In this document: positions 1-7,916 of the stretch, one piece after another
Layout of the letters: each line of letters opens with the position of its first letter
Position numbering within the stretch: the first letter of the stretch is position 1
Origin: Christiangramia forsetii KT0803
GTDB lineage: Bacteria; Bacteroidota; Bacteroidia; Flavobacteriales; Flavobacteriaceae
DNA: 64,000 bases
Reading direction: 5' to 3'
Assembly (NCBI RefSeq): GCF_000060345.1
Contig: NC_008571.1
Location: 744,001-808,000, forward strand
Notes under the pieces: model-generated
The model's input: the letters and a program-made list of their open reading frames with translations, nothing else
What the model was told of the DNA's origin: nothing
Database searches by the model: none
Translations under genes and position numbers: made by a program

Positions 1-477
1 CGGGATATTTTTATTTTCTGTTGCTTTACCGGTCTGGCGTATGCCGATGTTAAAAAACTGAATAGAGGTGATATTAGCGTTGGTGCAGACGGTGAGGAAT
101 GGGTAAAAACAAAACGCTCCAAAACCGATACCAGAAGTAATATCCCGATATTACCCATTGCTAAAACAATCATTGAGAAATATAAAGATAATGAGCTGCT
201 GAAAGAAAAAGATTTGGTGTTACCTGTCCTAAGTAATCAAAAAATGAATGCGTATATCAAAGAGATTGCAAACTTGGCTGGCATTTCCAAGAACCTGACC
301 TTTCATCTTGCTAGACATACCTTTGCAACCACGGTGACCCTTACGAACGGAGTTCCCATAGAATCTGTAAGTAAAATGCTGGGACATACCAACCTTAAGA
401 CGACTCAGCATTATGCCAAGATTTTGGATATGAAAGTGAGTAAGGATATGGCAATTTTACGATCAAAATTTAAATAA
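1..477 (+). CDS. Tyrosine recombinase (integrase), C-terminal part, cut by the left window edge
   Basis: The reading frame is open from base 1 to the stop at 475-477 and covers most of a tyrosine recombinase catalytic domain; the true start lies outside the window. Visible motifs are HLARH (the H-x-x-R box), LGHTN (second histidine) and QHYAKI with the nucleophilic tyrosine, 30-40 residues before the end. The place of the first catalytic arginine reads TGLAYAD, with alanine where classical integrases have arginine. This is usual in the IntDOT-like group of Bacteroidetes conjugative transposons and is not evidence of inactivation. The family cuts and rejoins DNA at att sites. Its position next to a defence cluster suggests it mobilised, or once mobilised, this island. 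Which side carries the element cannot be decided here. Confidence 0.9.
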   Translation, partial: RDIFIFCCFTGLAYADVKKLNRGDISVGADGEEWVKTKRSKTDTRSNIPILPIAKTIIEKYKDNELLKEKDLVLPVLSNQKMNAYIKEIANLAGISKNLTFHLARHTFATTVTLTNGVPIESVSKMLGHTNLKTTQHYAKILDMKVSKDMAILRSKFK

Positions 478-853
478 GCTACTAGAGAGGCATCCCATAG
501 TATTTACCTATACGGTTGTATTTTAGCAGATTATCGTACTGGCCAGAAATTGGCCTGATTTCTTCCTGTTTTATTTTAAGACCCTTCCCAACGAACCTGA
601 TCTTAACCCTCCGCTCAGTGTAGAGAATTTTTCACCGGTGGTACCCGTATTTTTTCCTTCACCAGCGGAACGTTTGTTTTCCCTCAAAAAAATAAAACTT
701 AAAATTCGTAAAAAGGGCTTGGCCGTTTATTTTGTTTTTCTTTTAAGTTTATAAGAAGGTACCAAATTTTGGCCTGGTCTCGGGACGCTGTTGGTCAATT
801 TTTGGTACGCATGCGTACCGAGGGCTGTCCCGGATATGGGACGCTGAACAATC
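478..853. other. Non-coding stretch after the integrase gene
   Basis: No credible gene is seen in these 376 bases. There is a short inverted repeat around 541-558 (GGCCAGAAATTGGCC). Near the right end is a cluster of nested repeats listed separately. The position directly downstream of an integrase makes an att site or a structured termination region possible, but no partner copy is visible in the window. Confidence 0.5.
781..846. repeat. Perfect 16-bp palindrome inside nested repeats
   Basis: GGTACGCATGCGTACC at 804-819 is a perfect palindrome. It is enclosed by CGGGAC (781-786) and GTCCCG (827-832), which are complementary, and by a direct repeat GGGACGCTG (782-790 and 838-846). The cluster ends just before the stop codon of the leftward HEPN-like gene. 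It could be a recombination or protein-binding site, or a cruciform-type terminator. No T-run follows, so a standard terminator is less likely. Confidence 0.5.
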
Positions 854-1723
854 CTAAATGGAAAACTTGCAATGGACTTCCTTTAGATGCCCCAGCTGTA
901 TCTCTCCCAAGTTGACGGCTTCATCGTAGAACCGTTCACAACGGTTAAGGGCCTTGTCCACGTCGGTGGACGAAAAATCGATCTTGCCCTTGAAGCGCAT
1001 GATATGGTGCGCATTGCAGAGCATATAAAATTGGCGCTGTAGCCCGAACGTTGTCCGGGAAAATACCCTTTGGGGCAAATCGGTAAAGAGACCACATAAA
1101 TGGAACAGATAGGACAGGGTATAATGGTTCGGGGAATATTCCCAAAAGATGTTCAAAAGGCCAAGGCATACCTGCTCCATCGCAAAATGCATTATCGCCA
1201 TCTGGGAAACGGCATCGTAGTTGACAGCGATGATGCCGACGGTCGAAAGGAGATACTCCGCCCGTTCCATACGATCTCGCCATGCTTTGCGGAACTGCTC
1301 ATATAGTGTTTCATGGAAGTATAAGCTCATTTTGCCCGATTCGGATACCATGTCGTCCTTCTCGAACATACAAGGTGCCCCGGAAACGATACGGTTCAAA
1401 AAATTGTCCCCTATGTTCAATCTTTTAAGGAGATTGGAAAGGGTATGGAAAATGACGTACACCTTACAACTTCCTTTCAATTTAGCGTTCAGTCCGTCCA
1501 TAAAGTCCTGTAGGTTTCTTGCCGGGGCCTTATGGCCGATGACCAAGAGGGTATAGGTGACCGATTTCCGTGGCACCTCGGATGACGGTGGCAGGTAGAC
1601 CTTCCGTTCGCTCCGCTCGGTCAGGATACCGATAACGTATACCGAATGCAAGGGGACCGCTTTCTTTAGCAGTGCGAGGATTTTATCCCCCTTTGGGAAT
1701 TTTTTGGGTGTCACCGTTTCCAT
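854..1723 (-). CDS. Putative nucleotidyltransferase-HEPN domain protein
   Basis: I do not recognise a named gene, but the 289-residue product has two parts. The N-terminal ~110 residues look like a degraded nucleotidyltransferase fold, with a predicted strand (YTLLVIGH) followed by a helix-rich stretch. The C-terminal ~150 residues have the layout of a HEPN domain: helices rich in A/L/M, a YSPNHYTLSYLF segment like the GYxPxxHxLxxLL of HEPN proteins, and an AHHIMRFKGK segment like the AYxxARY motif. The classical R-x4-6-H nuclease pair is not clear. An upstream GTG would add 18 residues; I chose the ATG at 1723 because the fold begins after it. It is divergent from an XRE regulator. MNT-HEPN proteins occur in toxin-antitoxin and defence settings, so such a role is inference. 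Confidence 0.6.
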   Translation of the reverse strand: METVTPKKFPKGDKILALLKKAVPLHSVYVIGILTERSERKVYLPPSSEVPRKSVTYTLLVIGHKAPARNLQDFMDGLNAKLKGSCKVYVIFHTLSNLLKRLNIGDNFLNRIVSGAPCMFEKDDMVSESGKMSLYFHETLYEQFRKAWRDRMERAEYLLSTVGIIAVNYDAVSQMAIMHFAMEQVCLGLLNIFWEYSPNHYTLSYLFHLCGLFTDLPQRVFSRTTFGLQRQFYMLCNAHHIMRFKGKIDFSSTDVDKALNRCERFYDEAVNLGEIQLGHLKEVHCKFSI

Positions 1724-1849
1724 GATATGCTGTTTTAGATAAATAAACAGCAAAGCTGTCAAGTACCGAACCAGCACCGTTTGTACTTTACCGCATGTTA
1801 ATTGTTTTTTACCCGTTACGGATTGTATGAAAAATCATATATTTGATAT

Positions 1850-2260
1850 ATGGAAAAAGCAGTGAAACCGAACCATATCGGTAGAAAGATTGGACGCATC
1901 AGGGAACTTCGGGGGATGAAGCAGGAAACCTTGGCGGAGGAACTGGGAATCAGTCAACAGGCCGTATCAAAGATAGAGCAGTCCGAGAAGGTCGAGGACG
2001 ATAAATTAAATCAAATTGCAAAAGTGCTCGGAGTCACCAAAGAAGGAATAGAGAGTTTTTCCGATGAAGCCATCTTTAATATTATCGGCAATACTGTTAC
2101 GAATCACGATAACTCTTCCCTACTTTGTTTTCAGCCTAATTTCAATCCCATTGAAAAGTTAGTAGAGGTTTACGAAGAAAATAAAAAACTATACGAACGC
2201 CTATTAAAGGCCGAACAGGAAAAAATTACTTATCTGGAAAAGCTGATGAAAGAAAAATAA
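1850..2260 (+). CDS. XRE/Cro-type helix-turn-helix regulator with C-terminal coiled coil
   Basis: The 136-residue product has a clear HTH_3 domain at about residues 10-65: IGRIRELRGMKQETLAEEL for the first helices, then ISQQAVSKIEQ as recognition helix. The last ~40 residues (VYEENKKLYERLLKAEQEK) are a charged helix likely to form a dimerising coiled coil, a common arrangement in short Bacteroidetes regulators. The start ATG lies inside an inverted repeat CATATA-N5-TATATG (1836-1852), a possible autoregulatory site. A strong terminator follows 20 bases after the stop. The gene is divergent from the HEPN-like gene, so it may repress both. The target is unknown. Confidence 0.85.
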   Translation: MEKAVKPNHIGRKIGRIRELRGMKQETLAEELGISQQAVSKIEQSEKVEDDKLNQIAKVLGVTKEGIESFSDEAIFNIIGNTVTNHDNSSLLCFQPNFNPIEKLVEVYEENKKLYERLLKAEQEKITYLEKLMKEK

Positions 2261-2280
2261 ATTCTAAAATATATATTAAA

Positions 2281-2313
2281 ATGGAGCCGTTACTGAACGG
2301 CTCCATTTTTTTT
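2281..2313 (+). terminator. Rho-independent terminator after the XRE gene
   Basis: An 11-bp perfect stem (ATGGAGCCGTT / AACGGCTCCAT) with loop ACTG is followed by a run of T to 2313. An A-rich stretch upstream would let it work from the other side as well. Confidence 0.9.
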
Positions 2314-2394
2314 GGTCAATTACTTCTTTTCCGGTCGTTCCTGAAATGGACCAATTCTTAGTTTAGTATAGAAACTTCATTTTTCTGTTGCCAC

Positions 2395-2444
2395 TAGGAT
2401 AGTGGTCATACCTGTTTATGGGGCTTCCCAAGCGGACTATCCTA
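2395..2444. repeat. Inverted repeat with 32-nt loop
   Basis: TAGGATAGT (2395-2403) and ACTATCCTA (2436-2444) are perfectly complementary. The function is unknown; it may be a structured RNA or protein site in the non-coding part of the island. Confidence 0.5.
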
Positions 2445-2530
2445 TCATTGTCATTTACCCAAGGTCGAAAGGGAGAACGAAACTAAATTAAATCACTGTT
2501 TATCAGTTATTTACTATGGAATTTAGACAC

Positions 2531-2552
2531 ACAACACCGCAACGCGTGTTGT
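2531..2552. repeat. Compact hairpin
   Basis: ACAACAC and GTGTTGT pair over seven bases, then a bulged C, then two more pairs closing on a three-base loop (AAC). No T-run follows, so it is not a standard terminator. Confidence 0.45.
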
Positions 2553-2930
2553 CCTCTTGCTCTTCAACCTTCATTTCATTTCGGGATTTCGAACTTCTTT
2601 CCTAAATCTAAAAAGCTTGTATACGATAATCCTAATAAATAACTCTTTTTTTAAGAAATATGTTCTCCACTTTTATTGTATTATTAAAAAGTAATTTGAA
2701 ACGTTGCGGATTTTTTTATTCAGATTATAAATACGTTACGTCAAAAAGCTAAGCTAATAATTTAAGATGTCAATTGGGTTCAATTAGTTGACATAATGGC
2801 ATTTACACACATACTTATTATATCTTGAGCGTTTTCCTTTTCTTTTTATATTGAATTCTATGTAACTATATAATTACCGAATTTATTTATGGCAAAATGA
2901 TACAGGTTAGCGTTCAATTCAATCTTAATC

Positions 2931-3066
2931 ACTTACTTCCCATAGCGCCATCGCCGTTACCTTTTCGGTAACCAATAATAAAATTATGACTGAGTAAGAA
3001 CTTATAAAAGTGAAGCCTGCCCTGAGCGTAGTCGAATGGGTGAGCGAACGGTTATGCAGTTCGTCT
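2931..3066. repeat. Decayed repeat block, copy A
   Basis: It starts ACTTACTTCCCATAG, continues with a GCCAT...GTTACCTTTT segment, and further on has ACTTATAAAAGTGAAGC and GGTTATGCAGT. The same elements occur in the same order and similar spacing at 13900-14008. Copy B adjoins a broken ssb gene, so both copies are probably remnants of related mobile elements. Confidence 0.55.
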
Positions 3067-3250
3067 CGGGCAGAATTTTAAACTTTGTGTAGAAAGAGGT
3101 TGTGGTAATCTTTTTGCCAGGCGAACGCTATCGTTTTTTCTGCGATAGGGTTCAAGATGGTGTAGTGAACCTCTCTTCTCGGAATAAAGCCTTTTGCGAA
3201 ATGCAGAGGAATGGGGTGGAACGGTTTGTAATTACTATACTAATTTGGTT

Positions 3251-3285
3251 TTATGAGCCGATTAGGAATTCTATTCGGCTCATAA
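3251..3285 (-). terminator. Hairpin downstream of the restriction-modification gene run
   Basis: TTATGAGCCGA (3251-3261) and TCGGCTCATAA (3275-3285) form an 11-bp perfect stem starting 37 bases beyond the stop of the last leftward gene. There is no T-run on either strand, so its role as a terminator is a guess from position. Confidence 0.45.
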
Positions 3286-3322
3286 TAATATGTTTGATAG
3301 TTTATTTGGCAATAAAAAGTTT

Positions 3323-3937
3323 CTAAATTATTTTCCTCTTACTAATATCAAATCCAAGCTGCCAGAAATACATATCAATAAATTTCATCTGAGTGTATTG
3401 TGGGTATATAGTTTTAAGGTTTTTAAGTTCCTCTTCATTGGACTCAATAAACTTAAAGAGTTCTCTAAGACTTTTTTCTTTTAGGGTAGTAGATTTTAGC
3501 TCTAATTGCTTGACCCCATCGATAAAAAATCGATCATAAGCTGGTAGGCATCCTAACGTTCCTAAAATTATTTTGCTTATAAGGGTGTCTGTCGGGGTAA
3601 TATTGTGTTTTTTATCGTAGTAAATCGATAGCTCCTTAATTAATTCTAATATCTTAGGTAAATTAAATAATGTAATTTCATAATTTTGGTTACATCTCAA
3701 ATGCTTATAGCTATTAAGAATATTTACAGGTTCTAAGTGAACCTTGTAATCATTTTGAAGCAGTTGGCTAGAGCCCCTATACATACCCCAACTTGCTAGG
3801 TAAAAACCTAAATGAAGTGCTAGTGTATCTGTATCTAAATTATCCTTCCCAAAAGCCTCATAACAATGTTGCCAGGAATTATAACGGTGGAATTCTAGAG
3901 AATTTTTTTTGACAAATGATTTTATTGTATCTCTCAA
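3323..3937 (-). CDS. Uncharacterised protein at the end of the type I restriction-modification operon
   Basis: The function is unknown. The 204-residue product is soluble, with no signal peptide or membrane segment. Notable segments are SWQHCYEAF near residues 21-29 and ALHLGFYLASWGMYRGSSQL near 40-60; from memory, proteins with this layout recur beside hsd genes in many bacteria. It lies 13 bases downstream of hsdM in the same orientation and is the last gene before a hairpin, so it is probably co-transcribed. Base composition matches its neighbours. It could be an accessory or control protein of the restriction system or a separate defence factor; the sequence alone cannot decide. Confidence 0.75.
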   Translation of the reverse strand: MRDTIKSFVKKNSLEFHRYNSWQHCYEAFGKDNLDTDTLALHLGFYLASWGMYRGSSQLLQNDYKVHLEPVNILNSYKHLRCNQNYEITLFNLPKILELIKELSIYYDKKHNITPTDTLISKIILGTLGCLPAYDRFFIDGVKQLELKSTTLKEKSLRELFKFIESNEEELKNLKTIYPQYTQMKFIDMYFWQLGFDISKRKII

Positions 3938-3950
3938 GATGAACGTTATC

Positions 3951-5594
3951 CTATATTTCTTTAAGCCCTAGCTCTTTCAAAAATTTGTTGTGTTCTTTTG
4001 TACTTAAGGCTATTCTCTCCTCTATATCCATTAATTCTTTGTGAACCTCTTCAAGGTTTATTTGCTCTTCAGCTTCTGCTGTGCTAACGTATCGCGAGAT
4101 ATTAAGGTTGTAGCCATTATCTTCAATTTCATCCATTGAAACTCTACGGGCATAACGCTCTATTTTTTTTGGTCGTGATTTGTAGGTCTCAATGATATTT
4201 TTAATATCAGATTTACGAAGTTCATTTTGATTTTTTGATTTTTTGTAGTTGCCCTCTGCTGATGCGTTTATGAATAATACATCACTTTCACGTTTGCATT
4301 TCTTTATGACCAAAATACATACTGGAATTCCTGTTGAATAGAATAGGTTAGCAGGCAACCCAATCACGGTATCAACATTTCCATCTTTAAGTAATTTGGT
4401 ACGAATTCGCTCCTCTGCACCACTACGGAATAATACACCGTGTGGTAAGATGATTGCCATTGTTCCATTCTGGCTTAAAAAATGGAAGCCGTGAAGTAAA
4501 AAAGCGAAATCAGCTGCGCTCTTTGGTGCTAAACCATAGCTCTTGAACCTAAAATCTTCTCCTAAAGTTTCGGTAGGCTCCCAACGTAAACTGAAAGGTG
4601 GATTTGCCACAATAGCATCAAACTCTACTTTCTTGGAAGGATTCATTTCATTTAAAATATCCCATTGGTTTTTTAAGGTGTCACCGTGGAATATCTCAAA
4701 CTCGGTATCTTTCATACCGTGTAAGAGCATATTCATACGCGCCAGATTGTAGGTAGTGATATTATTCTCTTGTCCATAAATTTTACCGATTCTTCCACCG
4801 TTGTCTTTAATACGTCTGCGTACATTTAATAATAAACTACCCGATCCACAGGCAAAATCCAGCACATTGTTTAATTTGTCTTTTGGACCGCTTGTATGGT
4901 CTGGTTTTTGAGCATCCAATGTTACAATTTGAGAGAGAACAGAAGAAACTTCTTGCGGTGTATAAAATTCCCCTGCTTTTTTACCAGAACCAGCTGCAAA
5001 CTTGCCAATCAAATATTCGTAAGCATCACCTAACGTATCGATGTCGGTGGAAAATTCGGCTATACCTTCGGCAATTTTTTGAATGATAGTACACAATTTA
5101 TCATTTCTTTCTTTTTCCGATTTTCCTAGCTTTTCCGAATTCAAATTTATTTCAGAAAACAGTCCGTGAAACGTACTCTCAAATGATTCTTCCTCGATAT
5201 GACGAAAACCTTTCTCTATGGTTTTCAGTAAATCAGGATGATGCGTACGCGCTAATTCAGTAATATTGCTCCACAAATACTTGGGTTTGATTACATAATG
5301 TACTTTTCTTTGCATTTGCTTTTCAAACTCAATAATATCCTCTTCATTATCCTCGTACCAAATTTCCAATGGTGGTGGTACTACAAAGTCTGGACGTGTA
5401 TCTTTTGACGAACTTTTTGGATAATCTTTACCAAGTTCTTTTTTTGCCGACTCTTCATAGTTGTGAGATAAGTATCGTAAAAACAGAAAAGAGAGCATAT
5501 AGTCTCGAAAAGCATCTGCATTCATCGCGCCACGTAACTTATTTGCTATACCCCAGAGGGTTTTTCCTAATTTATCTTGTTGTTTCTTACTCAT
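3951..5594 (-). CDS. hsdM: Type I restriction-modification system, DNA methyltransferase subunit
   Basis: HsdM transfers methyl groups from S-adenosylmethionine to adenine N6 in the sequence chosen by HsdS; two copies with one HsdS make the methylase, and HsdR is added for cleavage. The 547-residue product has the HsdM N-terminal helical domain (about 5-150), the SAM-binding motif DFACGSGSLLL near residue 246, and the catalytic NPPF motif near 330 (IVANPPFSLRW). Length is normal for the family. It is separated from hsdS by the ATPase gene at 5600-6679, with only 5 bases between that gene and hsdM. All key residues are present, so the methylase should be active. Confidence 0.96.
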   Translation of the reverse strand: MSKKQQDKLGKTLWGIANKLRGAMNADAFRDYMLSFLFLRYLSHNYEESAKKELGKDYPKSSSKDTRPDFVVPPPLEIWYEDNEEDIIEFEKQMQRKVHYVIKPKYLWSNITELARTHHPDLLKTIEKGFRHIEEESFESTFHGLFSEINLNSEKLGKSEKERNDKLCTIIQKIAEGIAEFSTDIDTLGDAYEYLIGKFAAGSGKKAGEFYTPQEVSSVLSQIVTLDAQKPDHTSGPKDKLNNVLDFACGSGSLLLNVRRRIKDNGGRIGKIYGQENNITTYNLARMNMLLHGMKDTEFEIFHGDTLKNQWDILNEMNPSKKVEFDAIVANPPFSLRWEPTETLGEDFRFKSYGLAPKSAADFAFLLHGFHFLSQNGTMAIILPHGVLFRSGAEERIRTKLLKDGNVDTVIGLPANLFYSTGIPVCILVIKKCKRESDVLFINASAEGNYKKSKNQNELRKSDIKNIIETYKSRPKKIERYARRVSMDEIEDNGYNLNISRYVSTAEAEEQINLEEVHKELMDIEERIALSTKEHNKFLKELGLKEI

Positions 5595-5599
5595 TATAA

Positions 5600-6679
5600 T
5601 TAATATTTAAATCGATATTTTTCAATTATCTTACTGAAAATCTCTTCGAATAGTGGGATATCTTTATCAGACATTAGATTTGACTTCGTTCTATATACAT
5701 CCTGGTGTGAAAGTGAGTTTATTTTATCTGACACCATACTAGCATCTTCCATTCCAATTTGATTTAAAACATATCCTATACGTGGTCTTCCCAGAAACGA
5801 GGCAATATGTTCAAGTAATTGTCTTAAAAGTGCAAAATGATAAACAAAGAGCTCATCATTTATTGCATCTTCTAACGTTTTTAATAGATGCAAATGGAAT
5901 AGAAATACTCCATTTTTTTCATTCAAGCTCAACTCACCAGTATTGATGTCCTTTTGTAATAAATAAGTTTTAGTTTGACTTTCAAATATTTTGGATTTTT
6001 CACCTTTAGTGAACCTATTTGCAAGAATTGAGAATAACCCAATATGGTGTGTAGTAATGATAACTTTCTTGTTTGGAAAAACACCATCAATTAGATTAAT
6101 GATAGATTCAGTTGTTAAATATATATTGTTCTCATCCATACTTGATACTGGGTCATCAATGAATAAATGGGCATCTTGTTCTCCATCACCAGTAAATGTC
6201 TCAACATCAAATAGTGCCAAATAAAAGCACCAAATAAAGATTTTTTCTTGTCCTCTTGAAATTTTAATTGGTATTCCCTTATTCTCATCTTCGTAAAAAG
6301 AAATGGACGCAATGCCTTTCTCCCTATTGCCATCTTCATATAGATTTAATTCAAAAATATAATTTGGATTATATAGTGATAACTTTTCTATCAAAATTGG
6401 GGTATCGAGCAATAGTGAGTGATGCGTATTGAGAGAACTACCCTTTATACCCAGCTTCACATTTTCATTTTGATGCTCTTCATCATTATCCCAAACAAAT
6501 AAATCTTCGCTGTAAGCATTATAATATACTCCAGTATGTCGGCCCCCATTTTGAGCCTTGGTATAATTTTTATACCCGACGGATAACTGCGTTTTACCAG
6601 TAGCGTTAAAAGCATAAATCAAACAAATTTTATGTTCTAATTCGTAAAGCTCTTTAGCTATTTCTTTCGAGTTTTTCAT
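5600..6679 (-). CDS. ABC-type ATPase resembling PrrC/RloC anticodon nucleases, embedded in the hsd operon
   Basis: The 359-residue product has a P-loop at residues 23-30 (AFNATGKT, first glycine replaced by alanine), a degenerate ABC signature (SRGQEK), Walker B with D-loop (LFIDDPVSSMD) and an H-loop (TTHH). The C-terminal ~75 residues carry R286-x3-E290 and, 39 residues after the arginine, a histidine in SLSH. PrrC uses Arg320, Glu324 and His356 to cut tRNA anticodons, so spacing and order agree well. RQLLEH also fits the R-x4-H motif of HEPN nucleases. PrrC is kept silent by a type I restriction complex and released by phage anti-restriction peptides. The gene lies between hsdS (4-base gap) and hsdM (5-base gap). 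Nuclease activity is inference; a plain DNA-repair type ATPase is the alternative. Confidence 0.75.
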   Translation of the reverse strand: MKNSKEIAKELYELEHKICLIYAFNATGKTQLSVGYKNYTKAQNGGRHTGVYYNAYSEDLFVWDNDEEHQNENVKLGIKGSSLNTHHSLLLDTPILIEKLSLYNPNYIFELNLYEDGNREKGIASISFYEDENKGIPIKISRGQEKIFIWCFYLALFDVETFTGDGEQDAHLFIDDPVSSMDENNIYLTTESIINLIDGVFPNKKVIITTHHIGLFSILANRFTKGEKSKIFESQTKTYLLQKDINTGELSLNEKNGVFLFHLHLLKTLEDAINDELFVYHFALLRQLLEHIASFLGRPRIGYVLNQIGMEDASMVSDKINSLSHQDVYRTKSNLMSDKDIPLFEEIFSKIIEKYRFKY

Positions 6680-6683
6680 ACTT

Positions 6684-7916
6684 CTAGTTCACTTTAGGGA
6701 ACAAACCCTGTAATAAGCCCTTTTTATGTTGTTCTATTTGAGCTATTTTGTTTTGTTGAGCAGAAATCAAATCATCCATCGATGTGAGGCAAGTGGCTAT
6801 TTTTTGCTGTTCTTGCATAGATGGTAGAGATATGGTGATTTTTGAAAAATTTTTATAAAACAAATAGCTTCTAATGCCTCCTTCAGTATTTCTGTTAACT
6901 AACTTCAAGAAGTACGGTGTTTCCAAATATTGATTTAAAAATTTGTCATCTACGATATTTTCCGTTTTGAAGCACACATATAAAGAACTAATTAGAATAT
7001 TGTTCAAATTTCCGGAATAGCCTATAGAACCAACGTTAATCCTGGCTGGATTATACGCAAAAGTATTTTTTTCAATTATTTTATATAATGATATGTCATA
7101 GCCTCTTCGTTTACTATTCATATCATCAAATTGTTCAGATTGTGGCAAAAAACCGTCCTTATTATTTATCGAATAAACTGGTAAATTTTTGTTGTCTTTA
7201 TTTTTGTTAGATATAACGTTCGTAATCTTTCCAAGGGTAGTTTTTTCCCACTCCTTATCATTTTTAAACTCTGCAAACCGATAGTTAGGAACGTTTAGCC
7301 CATCCTGCGGAAACAGATTTTGCATCAGACCTCTTTTATGACGTTTTAAGGCTTCCAACTTCTCAATAAATCCGAGAATTAACTCATCAAGCGAGGCTAT
7401 ACAATCTGCAATTTTTTGTTGTTCTTGGGTTTGCGGTTGGGGTATTTTAATTTCTGAAAATTGTTTATAACTTACCATTTTCCCATCTCGAATGCCTTCA
7501 AGATTTTTATTTAGATGGGATATAAACACATCTGTTTTAAAATATTGTTTGTAAAAAAGATTCAGTAAATTTTTTTTCTTCCTTCTCAAAATTATGTATG
7601 CTGGGCTACATATTCCTAAATGATTCGAATATTCTATACCCCCTTGAAATGATCTTAGACTAATAATAAAATCACCTACTTCAACAACTTTATAGCCTTC
7701 AACACTTTTTTTAGATACGGACACGTGATAATTGATTTCCTCTCTTGGAATGGCTCCTTGATCTTGGGTAATAGCTAGGATGGGTAGTTCTGAGTTATGA
7801 TTTTTATTTGAGACTGTTTTGAATAGCTTATTACCATAAAAGTAATCCCATTCCCCATCATCTTCAAATGCAGGAAATCTTAGCTCTGGCACTAATTTAT
7901 TTTTTATCTTATTCAT
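6684..7916 (-). CDS. hsdS: Type I restriction-modification system, specificity subunit
   Basis: HsdS chooses the bipartite DNA target through two target recognition domains held apart by conserved helices. The 410-residue product shows TRD1 (about 5-150), a central conserved helix with QEQQKIADCIASLDELI, TRD2 (about 210-345), and a second copy of the conserved helix, QEQQKIATCLTSMDDLI, near the end. Each ends in a similar phrase (KRGLMQNLFP / KKGLLQGLFP). I chose the ATG at 7916 because it overlaps the hsdR stop in the 8-base sequence ATGAATAA, a typical coupling; an upstream in-frame codon would add eight residues inside hsdR. TRDs are variable, so the recognition sequence cannot be predicted here. 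Confidence 0.94.
   Translation of the reverse strand: MNKIKNKLVPELRFPAFEDDGEWDYFYGNKLFKTVSNKNHNSELPILAITQDQGAIPREEINYHVSVSKKSVEGYKVVEVGDFIISLRSFQGGIEYSNHLGICSPAYIILRRKKKNLLNLFYKQYFKTDVFISHLNKNLEGIRDGKMVSYKQFSEIKIPQPQTQEQQKIADCIASLDELILGFIEKLEALKRHKRGLMQNLFPQDGLNVPNYRFAEFKNDKEWEKTTLGKITNVISNKNKDNKNLPVYSINNKDGFLPQSEQFDDMNSKRRGYDISLYKIIEKNTFAYNPARINVGSIGYSGNLNNILISSLYVCFKTENIVDDKFLNQYLETPYFLKLVNRNTEGGIRSYLFYKNFSKITISLPSMQEQQKIATCLTSMDDLISAQQNKIAQIEQHKKGLLQGLFPKVN

Larger units (their letters stand above)
2314..3322. other. Hairpin-rich non-coding region of about 1 kb
   Basis: No convincing gene is visible on either strand; a 74-codon rightward frame from 3102 has no recognisable features. The stretch holds inverted repeats at 2395-2444 and 2531-2552, a decayed repeat block at 2931-3066 shared with 13900-14008, a TTCGACT-type dispersed repeat near 3015-3035, and a hairpin at 3251-3285. 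It looks like decayed mobile-element sequence, perhaps containing structured RNA. Confidence 0.6.

Noticed and set aside
1-477. Loss of integrase activity because the first catalytic arginine is missing
   Set aside because: TGLAY-type sequence is normal for IntDOT-like Bacteroidetes recombinases.
1100-1556. Rightward frames across the HEPN-like gene
   Set aside because: Shadows on the opposite strand; the leftward frame has domain-like structure and a divergent partner.
2314-3322. A CRISPR array in the hairpin-rich region
   Set aside because: The repeats are inverted pairs of different sequence, without regular direct repeats or spacers.
3102-3326. A 74-codon rightward frame in the non-coding part of the island
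   Set aside because: No domain, no start context, composition unlike neighbours, and it runs into the hairpin region; probably chance.
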